DNA from: Apoderus coryli
Lineage: Eukaryota; Arthropoda; Insecta; Coleoptera; Attelabidae
Assembly (NCBI GenBank): GCA_911728435.2
Contig: OU452201.1
Span: forward strand, 10,850,001-10,914,000
Direction of reading: 5' to 3'
Length of the DNA stretch: 64,000 nucleotides
The position numbers and the translations under genes were made by a program. Below the pieces are notes generated by a model. That model saw only the letters and a program-made list of their open reading frames with translations. It had not been told where the DNA came from and did not search any database. Positions 25,008 to 36,200 of the stretch are shown here, one piece after another (positions within the stretch are counted from its first letter, which is position 1; every line of letters starts with the position of its first letter).

Positions 25008-25218
25008 TTGCAGTGTCCTGCCATTGTATGTCAGTACCCTCGATGTTGACGAAGTCGTCGGGGCGCACTTGTCTTCTTCTGATGAGGAGCGCGGTGCTCT
25101 TCTCGGCATTAATCTTGGTCTTCCACCTGGTGTACCGTTCGGTGAAGTTGTCCGCTGCTCGCTGCAGGTATCTTGTCACCAATTCCGCACTGCGACTGCG
25201 GGCAATCAGGGCGGTGTC

Positions 25219-25231
25219 CTACAAAGGGATT
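25219..25231. repeat. Target-site duplication, 5' side of LINE D
   Basis: CTACAAAGGGATT, identical to 24165-24177. It continues into TCGCGATAAAC, the original flank of the pre-insertion site. Confidence 0.92.
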
Positions 25232-26149
25232 CGCGATAAACAAAGAGCTTATACTACCACGGGATATTGATTGACAACAAGATGTATGTGGCGACATCTA
25301 GTGTGAGTAGGCAATATGCCCGATGAAATAAAGTTCACAAACGATGGCCGAACAAGAAGTAACAACTCCATTTAATGCTATTTCCAACACTAGATACGCC
25401 CGAATTCCCTATCGGGAGTCTTTATTTACGAATTGCTTGTTACATAACTTAAAGTCTTGGGTACATTATTTAACAAGCAATTCGCAAATCTATAATATAT
25501 TGAATATGAAGAACATAAGAAATGATGATTTATGTGCATTTTTCAATGTTATTTTGAAAAGCCCAATAAATAGGTAGAAGAGTACGTAAAGTTTATTTGG
25601 TCATCCAGTAAGAAACTCGAATCAAATTTAAAAATAAAAGAACACTAACCAATTGATCAATATTTTGGGACCAACCCGAACCCGTACAGTTTATTTGCAT
25701 AATCCAACCAAATAAGTAGGTAGGTAGCTTTGTTTTTGTCTACTTCAATATTGTGGAAACAAATTAAAATTAACCTTGAGTAAACCACATACGTAGGTAC
25801 CTACAAAAAAGCAACTTTTATATATTTTATTCAATCCTAAACAATTTATCGGTATTATAATTTGTTTTTAAATTACCCTTTTTACTTGTCAATTAGGTAC
25901 AATGGATTTCTTTGAGTTGAATAAACTTGCAACACAGACCAGTGCCGGTTGCTAACTGGGTCTGGGTAGGTTACGGGTGGTCAGCTGATTTCCGTCACTG
26001 TAAATGGCAGGTAGGTAGACGGGTAATTTCACTTTGCATGTTGATAATACCATGCATAATATTAAACTGATATGGTTTCCCGTTTCGAACATATTTTTAA
26101 TGACCTTAAAATAATAGTCCGCGGATGTACCATATTCTCTTTTTCAATC
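25232..26149. other. Gene-free stretch with a 14-bp inverted repeat
   Basis: No gene supported. CGAATTGCTTGTTA (25429-25442) is repeated inverted at 25471-25484 around a 28-base loop. An open frame at 25344-25577 covers it without recognisable motifs. Confidence 0.45.
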
Positions 26150-26326
26150 CAATTCACACAAAAAAAGCAGTAACATTAGATACATTAACAAAAATATTGG
26201 CCGGGGACAGAACGCTGCAATGGAAGCTGCAAAATCATTCATAGAGGCTGCTCCAGTGGTCAGGCAACTACCTACCAACGAAAACAATTCATCTTGTGGA
26301 ACTTTCGACGACTTGGAAGGCATCTA
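26150..26326 (+). pseudogene. Short coding-like remnant, unknown family
   Basis: A block of balanced composition in AT-rich sequence. One frame reads HTKKAVTLDTLTKILAGDR. After a one-base slip near 26213 the neighbouring frame reads NAAMEAAKSFIEAAPVVRQL, then PTNENNSSCGTFDDLEGI and a TAA at about 26324. Joined by one frameshift, the two give a plausible acidic C-terminus with helical Ala-rich character. I do not recognise the family, and no ATG or splice site is clear. Probably the end of a dead transposon ORF or a stray terminal exon. Confidence 0.35.
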
Positions 26327-26926
26327 AAGGGAATTGTGGTTCAAAATGTCCCTATGGGTCGGGAAAGTAAAACATAAAAATGGGTTGATTCATTTTAAAT
26401 AAATAATAATAATTACTTCCGGTAAAACCGAAAATCCCATAATACTGAAAATTGAAAATATTCTGTTATTGATTGACATGAAATTGGTTTTATACTATAG
26501 GAAAATTTAAAGTATAATAAATTGTCAGGATGCGTTAATTGTTTTCGTATATTATTTTGTATTCTTTTTAAGTAAAACAGTAAATTCAGAGAAAAAGAAA
26601 ATATATAAATATATATACATATAATGAAGAAATAAAGAAAGTAAAATAAAAACTTAAAATAAAGAAATATATATAAAAAGTAAAATTACTTTGCCAGTAA
26701 CTGGGCCGAAGCTTTAATCGGTTGATGAGGTGACGTATATCTGTAAATAAACAGAAGGAAAGTCTGAGCAATTTTGTTCTACTCATGTGTGTATGTAAAA
26801 TCTTGTATTATAATGTGCATTATTATTAATTAATTCCTTATTGTTATTTCATGTCGTCAATTACGACTTTAATTCAGAATTAAGATAAAATCAATCAAAA
26901 ATTGCCAGTATTACATCGTTCATTGA

Positions 26927-27362
26927 TATACTGAGCGTCAATGATACCAGGGGCAGAGTCACGCAAGGTATCGCTACAGTTATCACAAAATTCAAATAAC
27001 ACTAGTCCGGAGTGGCCATGGTACCAGGGGCAGAGTCACGCAAGGTACCCTCCAAATACTAGGAATACGTTAGTACTGAGTGTGCAATGATACCAGGGGC
27101 AGAGTCACGCAAGGTATCGCTCCAGACACTAACCAATAAAATACAACGGTCGAGAGCTTATAATGTATCAGGGGCAGAGTCACGCAAGATACTGCTCTAT
27201 AATTGACCAAACGTTAGTACTGAGTGTGCAATGATATCAGGGGCAGAGTCACGCAAGATATCGCTCCAGATACTAACCAAAAATAAATAATAATTCAACG
27301 GTCCGGAGCTTATAATGTATCAGGGGCAGAGTCACGCAAGATACTGCTCCATAATTGACCAA
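26927..27362. repeat. Six-copy hairpin array with invariant 18-nt loop
   Basis: Six copies of AGGGGCAGAGTCACGCAA, each exactly 18 nt and unchanged, at 26949, 27026, 27095, 27170, 27239 and 27322. Each is flanked by a 5-6 bp perfect stem. Stem sequences differ between copies but stay paired: GATACC/GGTATC (copies 1 and 3), GGTACC/GGTACC (2), GTATC/GATAC (4 and 6), GATATC/GATATC (5). Two alternating spacer types make a higher-order unit of about 145 bp. In the A-type spacers a second stem follows directly: GCTAC/GTGGC after copy 1, GCTC/GAGC after copy 3, GCTCC/GGAGC after copy 5. No known ribozyme core (hammerhead, twister, HDV) is visible. Function unknown. Confidence 0.9.
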
Positions 27363-30300
27363 AATATACGGATGTTTCTTACGGCATTAATGAGTCAATG
27401 ATAATAAAATAATAAAACATGAAAAATCTGATAATTACTCGATATCAATGTAAATATGATCAAGAATAGAAAATGCACTTGTTTTGAATTTAACTTCCTT
27501 CAGATAAATTTGTAATATCAAATTAAAATATCAATAATAGCCAAATGTTGAATAAATAATGAATAATATATGTATCGAAAAGAAAATCATGCAAAACAAA
27601 TTTACTCAGTGAGAAACTCACCCTTATGGATGTAGAATAGAACCTCGTCGACAATAGGTAGGTTGAACACACAAGATTCACAAACACACAATTTAATAAT
27701 TAATAATTTAAAATATTCGAATAGTTGTAAACTCTTTGGAAATAAAATTGAAAATGAATCCCATAGACAAAGACGTGATTCTCAGACGTTAGAACCATTT
27801 ATTTGTTTACTTTACAAACCTCTTGAGGCTGCATTATTTTTATTTAATATAAACATAACGCGCTATCGAATCTTTGTATGTTCCCACGAAGTTGATGAAG
27901 AAAAAAAAAATATTTCGGTTATAATATTAGGAAAAATATATAGGGTCTTACAGTTTGAAGCTGTTAGACTTGAAGTGCGCATGTGCTAATCAAATCGCAT
28001 TTCATGAAAGTCGAATTACCTAAGAGTCAGACATAGGTACCTACTAGGTATACAATATACTTATTAAATTAATTTTTCTTCTTTCTCAATTATTAATCAC
28101 AATGATTAATTTAACTAATTTATTTCACAAATAACTTATTCTACATACTTTTTAATATACATACTTAGCCGAGGACACCGATAGACTGTTGCCGGCTTAA
28201 TGCATACGTGTCTATAAAAACGTAACGTACCAATAACCATAAATTCCTAAAACATATTGTAGTATTATTTATTCTTGAGTCTTTGGTATAACACTGTGTG
28301 ATGAGCTACAGACAGAAATTTTTGATTCGCACTGTGTATAGTTCTGATGTATTAATAATTCATCCTGTATACCTACTTTTGTTTAATATCATGCATTTTT
28401 TGTGCCTAATTATTGATAACTTTAACACAGCTTGGTGTATTAAACAGATAATGTCTGACAACGTCGCAATCGAGAAACCTGTGGCAGTATGTCTACTTGA
28501 TCAGTGGCGCCTTCCTAACGCGGCCTCGTGAACGACACACGGTACCGTCCACTTCTCGTTACAAAGGGGAAGACGGTGGACTCCGATCGAGTGAAATCTT
28601 TAAATGTGAAAATAGGCAAAATGTAATGTACCTATATGTGTATGTGAATATTGTGAAGTTGCGCCGAACGCGTTCTCTCTCTCTAATGTCTACGCACACT
28701 ATTTTGATACAACAAAATACAAAATGTCAAATAATGGGATCTGTTTACAGCTGTGTATATCCGTAACGTAATCGAATAATAGATCGGTTAGAAATGTGTT
28801 GTTTTTTGATTGATGTTTAATTATAAACGGGTTTAGTTTTATGAAACAAAAAACATTTAGATTTAGTGTAAAATCTGTTTAATTTTACAACAAGTGGTTA
28901 TATTACAAAGTGTATCGACAATTTAAATACATTAACCTAAGTAATCAAGAAATTATAATTTGAAAGTGTTGTGTGTTTATATTATGGATTTGAGTGGATT
29001 ATGTGCTTATTTTATGGTATAAATGAAGAAACCACCTGGGTAAGCCTTAAGATGACAGATATTTATCGTTAATCGGTACGGTATCTAATTTTATTTCTTT
29101 TGCATAGTGATAGATTTACTTAGAATATTAAGAATCGGTGATTTCCATACAAAATAGATATAATTTGATTTTATTACTACCTACAGAGAAAATATTGGAT
29201 ACCTACCTAATCATTAAAGATAATATTTACGATAAAGCTAATCCGTATGTAGCATTTTACATACACCTATCTACGTAAGTCGAGATTAGGTAGGTGGTAG
29301 GTAACTCTGTAATAATTAGAAAATCTCCCTGATCCTCTAGCAATTTTTTTAGGAACATTGTTTTCATAATGTGGGTAAGGTAACTGTACATACTTACTTA
29401 CTTCTATCTAAATGTAAAATTAACAACGTATAGGTAGGTAATTAATAAGTACACCGAATTACCTAAGTACTTAATATAAATATTGCATCTTTTTTTGTGA
29501 TTGAGGCCAAGGTTTTGTTCACCTATTTGCAAAATAAATACTTTCATTGCCTCTAAAGTTAATTTTATATTCTTGTTGAATGTACCGGGTGACTTATTTT
29601 CAATGGTTTTGGGAATTAGATACCTCCGAGATCCATATTGTAGGCAGGGAGCTATTGCAAACTATTGTGAGAGTATTGTTGACTAGTGCTGAGTATTGTG
29701 AATTAAGTAGTATCATGAGACATCACGTTAAAAATATCTTTACCGGGATTACGATTCTTTTGGCAAGTTTTAACCAGTACACAACGACAAAACAACCCTA
29801 AAACACCTTTGGTTTTAGTTAAAATCGTCTAGCGTGAACTTAAATACCTACACTCAAGCGTAGGTATGTAGGTACGTTTTTATAATAATAATAATACTTA
29901 GTCTTTATTGATTGAGCAATGTGTACAAACTTTAGATGATATACTTGTACAAACTAAAATGGATAGATTTTCTGCAGATGTAAAATATCACAATGAACTT
30001 GTCCTCAATCAAAAGGCGAAGTTTAGCTATGAACTACTTTTTACTTATAGCACTATCCTTAAGTTACTACTATATTCAATAATTGATAACAGAGCAGAAG
30101 TATCATCCTGAAAATAGCAAATGTATAGGTACAATTATAAGAACAATCGAAATAATTAAAATTAACAAAACTGCAGTAACAACTGAAATGAGACTCCCAA
30201 CAACACGCTCAGCCAACCTCATAAAAATTTAAAATTATACCATCAAACCTATTTATCTATTTCTGGTAAGAATTCGTCCGATAAATGCTTCCTATTTGGA

Positions 30301-30464
30301 GCAGTATAACCTGGTCGTAACTAAGATATCATTGAAAAAATGGTTAATTTTCAACTAAGTACTTACATTAAAAAGTTAAAAGGTATACACCAGAAAAAAA
30401 TGTCGCTATTGCTTTATCTTAAGTTATCTTTCTGATCACGTGTCGTCTTTATAATAACAAAATG
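27363..30464. other. Gene-free stretch
   Basis: No gene supported. A CpG-containing, less AT-rich block at 28500-28600 and the run at 28655-28700 could be non-coding exon or promoter sequence, but nothing ties them to a gene. TAGGTAGG-type simple sequence is dense at 29160-29480. Open frames at 27663-27989 and 29908-30111 have no motif. Confidence 0.45.
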
Positions 30465-30590
30465 GTGAATCAAATCCGTGGTTACTCTTTCATTAAGAGC
30501 CGCGCGTCTTTTTTCCTAGACTTCTGGTCTCTCATTTTCATTTTCGCTATCAGCTTCGACCTCGACGTTATAGCACTGTTGCTTGTACTC
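30465..30590 (-). other. Possible terminal coding exon
   Basis: On the minus strand a T-rich tract ends in TTTATTTTATCAG, a good 3' splice acceptor. It is followed by a less AT-rich block that stays open in one frame as STSNSAITSRSKLIAKMKMR, then DQKSRKKDARLLMKE and a TAA. A second frame reads EYKQQCYNVEVEADSENENE to a TAG. Either could be a short last exon; the protein is not recognised. No upstream exon was found. Confidence 0.22.
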
Positions 30591-30708
30591 TGATAAAATA
30601 AACATGGAATTTAGAGCGAACTAGGTAATTATGTGTAGATCAAACCGCATAATATAGCAACAGAATTTGAAAATATTTTTGTCAGTGTACTTTCCTGTCT
30701 TGCTGCTA

Positions 30709-31967
30709 TACGAGGGTTGCCTTTTATATGAACAAAAACAAATATTAATCATCGAAAATCACTTTATTGTTTTTCAAAATATTCCCCATGAAGATCTATA
30801 CACTTTTGCATGCGTTTGAACCAATTGTCGAAGCACTTTTGCCACTCTGATTGAGTTATCTCCGAAACATGCATTCTGAATGCAGCAACCGCTTCTTCAG
30901 GTGTCGAAAAATGTTGACCTCTCAGTTTGTTTTTTACGTACGGGAATAAAAAGCAGTCATTCGGTGCCAAGTCAGGACTATACGGCGGATGACTCATCAA
31001 ATCGATGTTTTGGGTGCTCAAAAATGCAGTTGTTTGAGCCGATGTGTGAGAGCTCGCATTGTCGTGGTAAAGAGTGATCCGTCTTCGGCGGTTGGTTTTC
31101 CTGATTTCTTGGAAGACGACTGGCAAACAAATGGTTGTGTAGCACTCAGAATTTACTGTTCTGCGTTGTTCTAGTGGTACGGTTGCGACATGTCCAGTTT
31201 TTCCGAAAAAACAGGCGACCATTTGCTTGGAAGTGCTTCGTGCGCGAACAACTTTTGTTGGATTTGCCTCATCTTGAAACACCCATACAGGCGACTGCTG
31301 TTTACTTTCGGGCTCATACGCGTAAATCCACTATTCATCACCTGTCACGATGTCATAGACGTGTTTCGAAGCACCGCGATCGTATTTTTTGAGCATTTCT
31401 TTCGACCAATCTACACGAGCCTTTTTTTGAACGATTGACAAATTGTGTGGGTCTCAACGCGAACATATTTTTTTGACAGTCAAATGTTTATGCAATATTG
31501 AATGTATGCTGGTCCCACTAATGTCTAAGGTTGTCTCAATCTCTTGATAGGTCACATGCTGATCTTGCAATATCAGTTCACGCACAGCATCAATGGTTTT
31601 CGGAACAACAACTGATTTTGGGACGACCTTCACGAAATTCGTCTTGGAGTGAACTACGACCACGATTGAATTCACCATACCATAGATAAACACTGGTCCC
31701 TGATGGAGCTTCATCGCCAAAAATTGAACTAAGTTCATCCATGCACTGTTGCTGAGTTAATCCACTTCCAAAGTTGTAGAAAATAATCGCACGAAAATGT
31801 CCATTTTTGGGCCGAGATGAATCTTTTAAGTTACTGTAAACAACACAAATATCGCTCGTATGTCAAAACGTTCTGAGTACGTATATCCTCAAAAATGTCC
31901 AACTTTACGATAGAGCTGTCAGTTGCCAGGGTTGCCAAATCCCGAAATATCAAAGGCAACCCTCGTA
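30709..31967 (-). mobile_element. mariner-family DNA transposon (with TA duplication)
   Basis: Complete element bounded by perfect terminal inverted repeats CGAGGGTTGCCTTT (30711-30724) and AAAGGCAACCCTCG (31952-31965), each next to a TA dinucleotide (30709-30710 and 31966-31967). The TA is the standard Tc1/mariner target duplication. At 1255 bp without the TAs it has the usual full length for mariner. Cut-and-paste transposition would need the encoded transposase, which is broken (separate entry). Sequence resemblance points to the mellifera-type subfamily, from memory only. Confidence 0.97.
30764..31830 (-). pseudogene. mariner transposase pseudogene (DD34D)
   Basis: Minus-strand transposase that would bind the terminal repeats and cut and join DNA. 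The N-terminal helix-turn-helix part reads NGHFRAIIFYNFGSGLTQQQ and SIFGDEAPSGTSVYLWYGEF. An extra A near 31615 shifts the frame before KTIDAVRELILQDQHVTYQE. Two in-frame nonsense codons follow: TGA for the expected Trp after KKICSR (31454-31456), and TAG for Ser in the VTGDES motif near 31332. The second and third catalytic Asp lie in LYHDNASSH and SPDLAPNDCFLFP with exactly 34 residues between them. The coding end, GEYFEKQ, is intact. With three lesions the copy cannot act without help. Confidence 0.95.
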
Positions 31968-33615
31968 TTGCTGGTACACTTTTCTAATTGACTGTCGATT
32001 TTTTTACTTGCAATGTACCATGTTTTTGTACTCTGTATCTACTACTTCTGCAAGTTTTCCTGACACTTCCTTTTGGCATTAAGTAGTAATGTTAATAATG
32101 ATTATAAACGTTAGTGACAATATTACAGTAAGATTTGTGAGTGTAAGTAAGTAACTAATATTGTAAATTGTAAGTGCATCATAAGAACATCTAGTCCTTC
32201 TGGTTGGATGAGTGTTAAAGTAGAATATTATGAACACAAAAACCCCGATTAAGCTCTATATTAAACCAAAAAACCCATTAGGATGTTTTTTATATAACCC
32301 GGACTTTTTCCAGCTCTGCTTTGCATTTTGGAACTGATCAAATAGCCTTAATCGTCCAATTGTTGGTAGATTAATGTTGAGCCTTCTTCCTATATGTGCC
32401 CTTGTAGTTAAACCCAACTGTGTTAGACACTGCTCTACACAGCCTCTATTGAACAGTCACTTACTAGGTATTCGATGATTTTCGATAGGCTTGGCATTTT
32501 AATAGTATTATTGTTTTAAATAATGAGGAAGTATCTAGTTAAAAAATTAAATTACATAGTTATTTTGCTAATAGATGCATAGACTTATTATTGAGCACAT
32601 ACATAGAGTTGCTTTTATTTCGAAACATTGAAATGTCCAAGGTCTTTTGTTATGATATTTTAATATATTTGTTTCTATTTCTGTATACTCTACCTTAAGC
32701 ATGATAATATCTAATAGTTATGTAGAAATTGCATAGCATACAATGTACGCAGATATACTATGTATCAGTTGTTGTGTTTAACCATTTAGTACGTTATTAG
32801 GTTAACATCTGCCTAGACAAATATAATTCCACATTGTGTACTTTTAAGTAGGTACCTATATTATAAATCTTATTTACCTATCAATAGGTAGTTAATTAAG
32901 TTTAGTCACCATTCTATTGTTATTTGTTTTACTTAGTTATTGATTGTTGATTAGCAGTAACAATTAAAAGATTTACTATTTATTATTGTTTATCCAAAAA
33001 AATTAAAATACCTAAGTAAGTACAACAATTTGTTGCCTAAAGCGGTAGTTTTTTGAAAATGACTCCTATAAAAATAATAATTGGTAATTTAATATAATGC
33101 TTCAGAGCTGATTTATCTGCTTTATTATTATCTTGTTTTACATTATATAAAAGTATATACTTATGTACAATATAGTAGTATAAAATATCGCTATTTAATG
33201 TACTTTCAGTTCTCACTTATCTCTAAATGTATTCAAAGGTTATTCACATTGCCTACGAAGCATTCCAAAATAGCATTTTTAGGCCGCATAGCAATTGATT
33301 TCATTTCTTAAGCCAGATCCACATTATAGTTGGCATGCCATATTTTTAATTATAGTTAAATTGACAGAGAAAATACAAGGTGTCCGTCCTTTTATTCTTG
33401 AATACAAAAATATCAGGATCAATTAAACGCCGTTCTAAGATATTGATCATAATAGCGGTTATTGTTGCGGAAATTTAATTTTCTTTATGTTTAAGAAATA
33501 GTCGATAGCTATGAAGATTCTATAGGAAATAAACATCATCTTTGTTATTCTGATATTATTACAGTAATTTACAGGTCACTTTATTAAGCCTATTCTAAAC
33601 CAAAGTCAATGTAAA
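31968..33615. other. Gene-free stretch
   Basis: I see no gene, no clear repeat end and no structured element. A diverged ACAAGGTGTCC tip lies near 33375. Confidence 0.5.
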
Positions 33616-33720
33616 ATATATAAATTTAACGATTCTACCGGGGCTATCCGTTCCCATGCCTCTTTACATTTTAAAAGGGCATCGAATGCAGCGTTTTTGG
33701 ATACATTTCTCCCTCGTTTA
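33606..33720 (-). pseudogene. Coding-like dispersed repeat, copy 2
   Basis: Same sequence as 23817-23920. On the minus strand the frame is open here and reads KRGRNVSKNAAFDALLKCKE, then AWERIAPVESLNLYILH to a stop at 33606. The N-terminal part (beyond 33720) diverges into AT-rich sequence. Balanced amino-acid use and the presence of two copies suggest a fragment of a repeated coding element. Family not recognised. Confidence 0.4.
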
Positions 33721-33849
33721 TAAGACGTATAATAAATCATGCCTGCCAAAGGATACCGACAGTAATAAAAAATAACTACAGTGACTGGAAAAATTATTGT
33801 GTTAATGATTATTCGAAAAAAAAAACAAACAAAAACTTGCGAGTTTCGC

Positions 33850-34958
33850 ACACAACTTCAAAACTTAGCGACTTTCGCTTTCAATTTGCGACTTTCGCAA
33901 TACAACTTCAAAACTTGTTGTATTGCGAAAGTCGCAAATTGAAAGCGAAAGTCGGGAAGTTTCGAAGTTGTATGGCCAAAGTGGCAAATTGAAAGCGAAA
34001 GTCGCTAAGTTTTGAAGTTGTGTTGCGAAAGTCGCAAAGTTGTATTGAGAAAGTCGCAAATTGTAAGCCAAAGTCGGTAAGTTTTGAAGTTGTATTGCCA
34101 AAGTCGCAAATTGAAAGCGAAAGTCGCTAAGTTTTGAAGTTGTATTGCGAAGGCGCAAATTGAAAGCGAAAGTCGCTAAGTTTTGAAGTTGTGTTGCGAA
34201 AGTCGCAAATTGAAAGCGAAAGTCGCTAAGTTTTGAAGTTGTATTGCGAAAGTCTCAAATTGAAAGCGAAAGTCGGCAAGTTTTGAACTTGTATTGCCAA
34301 AGTCGCAAATTGAAACCGAAAGTCAAGAAGTTTTGAAGTTGTATTGCCAAAGTCGCAAATTGAAAGCGAAAGTCGCTAAGTTTTAAAGTTGTGTTGCGAA
34401 AGTCGCAATGTTGACAGCGAAAGTCGCTAACTTTTGAAGTTGTATTGTGAAAGTCGCAAATTGTAAGCCAAAGTCGGTAAGTTTTGAAGTTGTATTGCCA
34501 AAGTTGCAAATTGAAAGCGAAAGTCACTAAGTTTTGAAGTTGTATTGCGAAAGTCGCAAATTGAAAGCGAAAGTCGCTAAGTTTTGAAGTTGTATTGCGA
34601 AAGTCGCAAATTGAAAGCGAAAGTCGGGAAGTTTTGAAGTTGTATTGCCAAAGTCACAAATTGAAAGAAAAAGTCGCTAAGTTTTGAGGTTGCGTTGCGA
34701 AAGTCGCAAATTGAAAGCGAAAGTCGGGAAGTTTTGAAGTTGTATTGCCAAAGTCGCAAATTGAAAGGGAAAGTCGCTAAGGTTTGAAATTGTGTTGCGA
34801 AAGTCGCCAAGTTTTGAAGTTGTGTTGCGAAAGTCGCAAATTGAAAGCGCTAAGTATTGAAGTTGTGTTCCGAAAGTCGCTAAGTTTTGAAGTTGTATTG
34901 CGAAAGTCGCAAATTGAAAGCGAAAGTCGCTAGGTTTTGAAGTTGTATTGCGAAAGTT
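33850..34958. repeat. 50-bp minisatellite, about 22 units, with inverted first block
   Basis: A tandem array of a 50-bp unit whose core is GCGAAAGTCGCAAATTGAAA followed by GCGAAAGTCGCTAAGTTTTG. The two halves share GCGAAAGTCGC, so the unit itself looks like a duplicated 25-mer. The first 67 bases (33850-33916) are the same repeat in reverse orientation, giving a head-to-head junction at about 33916/33917. Because 50 is not a multiple of 3 and the unit lacks stops on the minus strand, long open frames appear there. I regard them as an artefact of the repeat. Confidence 0.95.
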
Positions 34959-36200
34959 CACTTATTAATATGATCTGCAGGTATCACAGTTCGTTTAGCT
35001 TCAAATTCTTCTCTTAAATCTTCAACTTCGTATTATTAATTAATTTGTTTGTCATACGAAAAGGACTCTTGTACTAACAGATAATTTGTGACTACTTGCA
35101 GTGGCAGGTCTGCTCGTTATCTTGACCATAATTAAATCACCTTCACTGTATATGCAGGCTTCTCGTCTAGTCTTATCGTAGCGTAGCACTTACAATTGTT
35201 TTGATATACCTTTCACACTGAATTTCTAGCAGGAAAGGTTTTAATCGACGATAAACTGTAAAAAATTTAAACTCTGCTTACGTTTAAGCATTATAATAAT
35301 ATGTTCCTGATCGATGGAGTTGTGCACTTTTATAGTAAATCGTACTTCAAATATTTATCTGGAACAATTATGGCAGTGACCACTGCTGATACACCCTGTA
35401 TATTAACACATATTGCACAAAAAGATTTACACTGTACGTGCTATATTTATGTCAGTTATGCCACAAATTACAGCATCCACTAAATATGGGTCAGGAATAC
35501 AAACATTTAATGCTCTTAACTTAACTTAAAGTTCTCATAAAATAGTAATTTTGAGATAGATAAAAAATCACCTTTCTATGTATCAAATCTCCTCAATTGG
35601 GTGTAATCAATATGATGTATAAGCTAGGTAATCATTTATATTTACGAACATATTTCCCTCATTGAATTTTCATCAATATTCTAGCTTTTCCTAAATACAT
35701 AATATATATGTACCTACCTACTGGCAACCTGTTTATCAATTTTATCATCGCTAGACAAATTATGTTACTCTGATTTGTCAATGTAATGAAAAACAAACAA
35801 AAAATTAAAGATCAATCAAACACAGAGTAACACAAAATGAACATTTTCGTCTGGTTTTACTGTAGCATAATACATATTATTCAGAGGAAGCAGGAGAACA
35901 AAATACCTGACGAGTGTGGGGACCTGAAAATAGTGCCGGGAGATTTGGGACAACGAACTCATTTAATATGACGTGATATGGCCTTAAATGATCTCGTACT
36001 GGTTACCTTTTTGTCGCAAGTTGTATATAGGATACTATTATTAAACACACAATGTTGTACGGCAAAAACCGGACAGAGAATTTTCAAGTATTTTTACGTT
36101 AGATTTTGTTTGTAGTGAAAAGAATGACAATGTACATTTCTTTGTTTACAAAACCGGTATTTTTAATAATAAAACAGAGATGTTTGATGTTTGTTTAACG
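34959..36200. other. Gene-free stretch
   Basis: No gene supported. ACACCCTGTA at 35391-35400 is an isolated TACAGGGTG-type tip. Confidence 0.5.

Larger units (their letters stand above)
24178..25218 (-). mobile_element. LINE D: young 5'-truncated Jockey-like retrotransposon
   Basis: A GC-rich island with a poly(A) end (poly-T at 24176-24184 on the plus strand), flanked by a perfect 13-bp target duplication. The minus strand begins abruptly at codons DTALIARSRSAEL, just after the catalytic Asp pair, then reads VTRYLQRAADNFTERYTRWK and INAEKSTALLIRRRQ. After a damaged stretch it continues LDRSLSWRPHIEKSIANAKG, LTYASSAWGYAAPSYLKRL and APWFVSNAQIRRDLKLDAL to a stop at 24544. The APWxVxNxxxxRDL motif is Jockey-type. 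The intact duplication and GC content far above the surroundings mark a recent arrival. No active enzyme can be made, since motifs A and B are absent. Confidence 0.95.

Noticed and set aside
24476..25270. Plus-strand and alternate-frame open frames over LINE D
   Set aside because: Shadows of the GC-rich minus-strand reverse transcriptase. None has a motif of its own.
26949..27339. Hairpin array as a CRISPR or as a protein repeat (PGAESRK)
   Set aside because: Eukaryotic context, unequal and related spacers, and stops in the spacers rule out both. The paired stem changes favour a structural repeat.
26927..27362. Hairpin array as hammerhead, twister or pistol ribozyme
   Set aside because: No CUGAUGA...GAAA core, no twister UAA/CCGG-type core and no pistol core could be found on either strand. 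A novel or unrelated structure remains possible.
33865..34961. Several long minus-strand open frames with repeated Phe/Asn/Leu-rich peptide
   Set aside because: They follow from a 50-bp tandem unit lacking stops. The frame rotates every unit, the peptide is low complexity, and there is no start context or domain.
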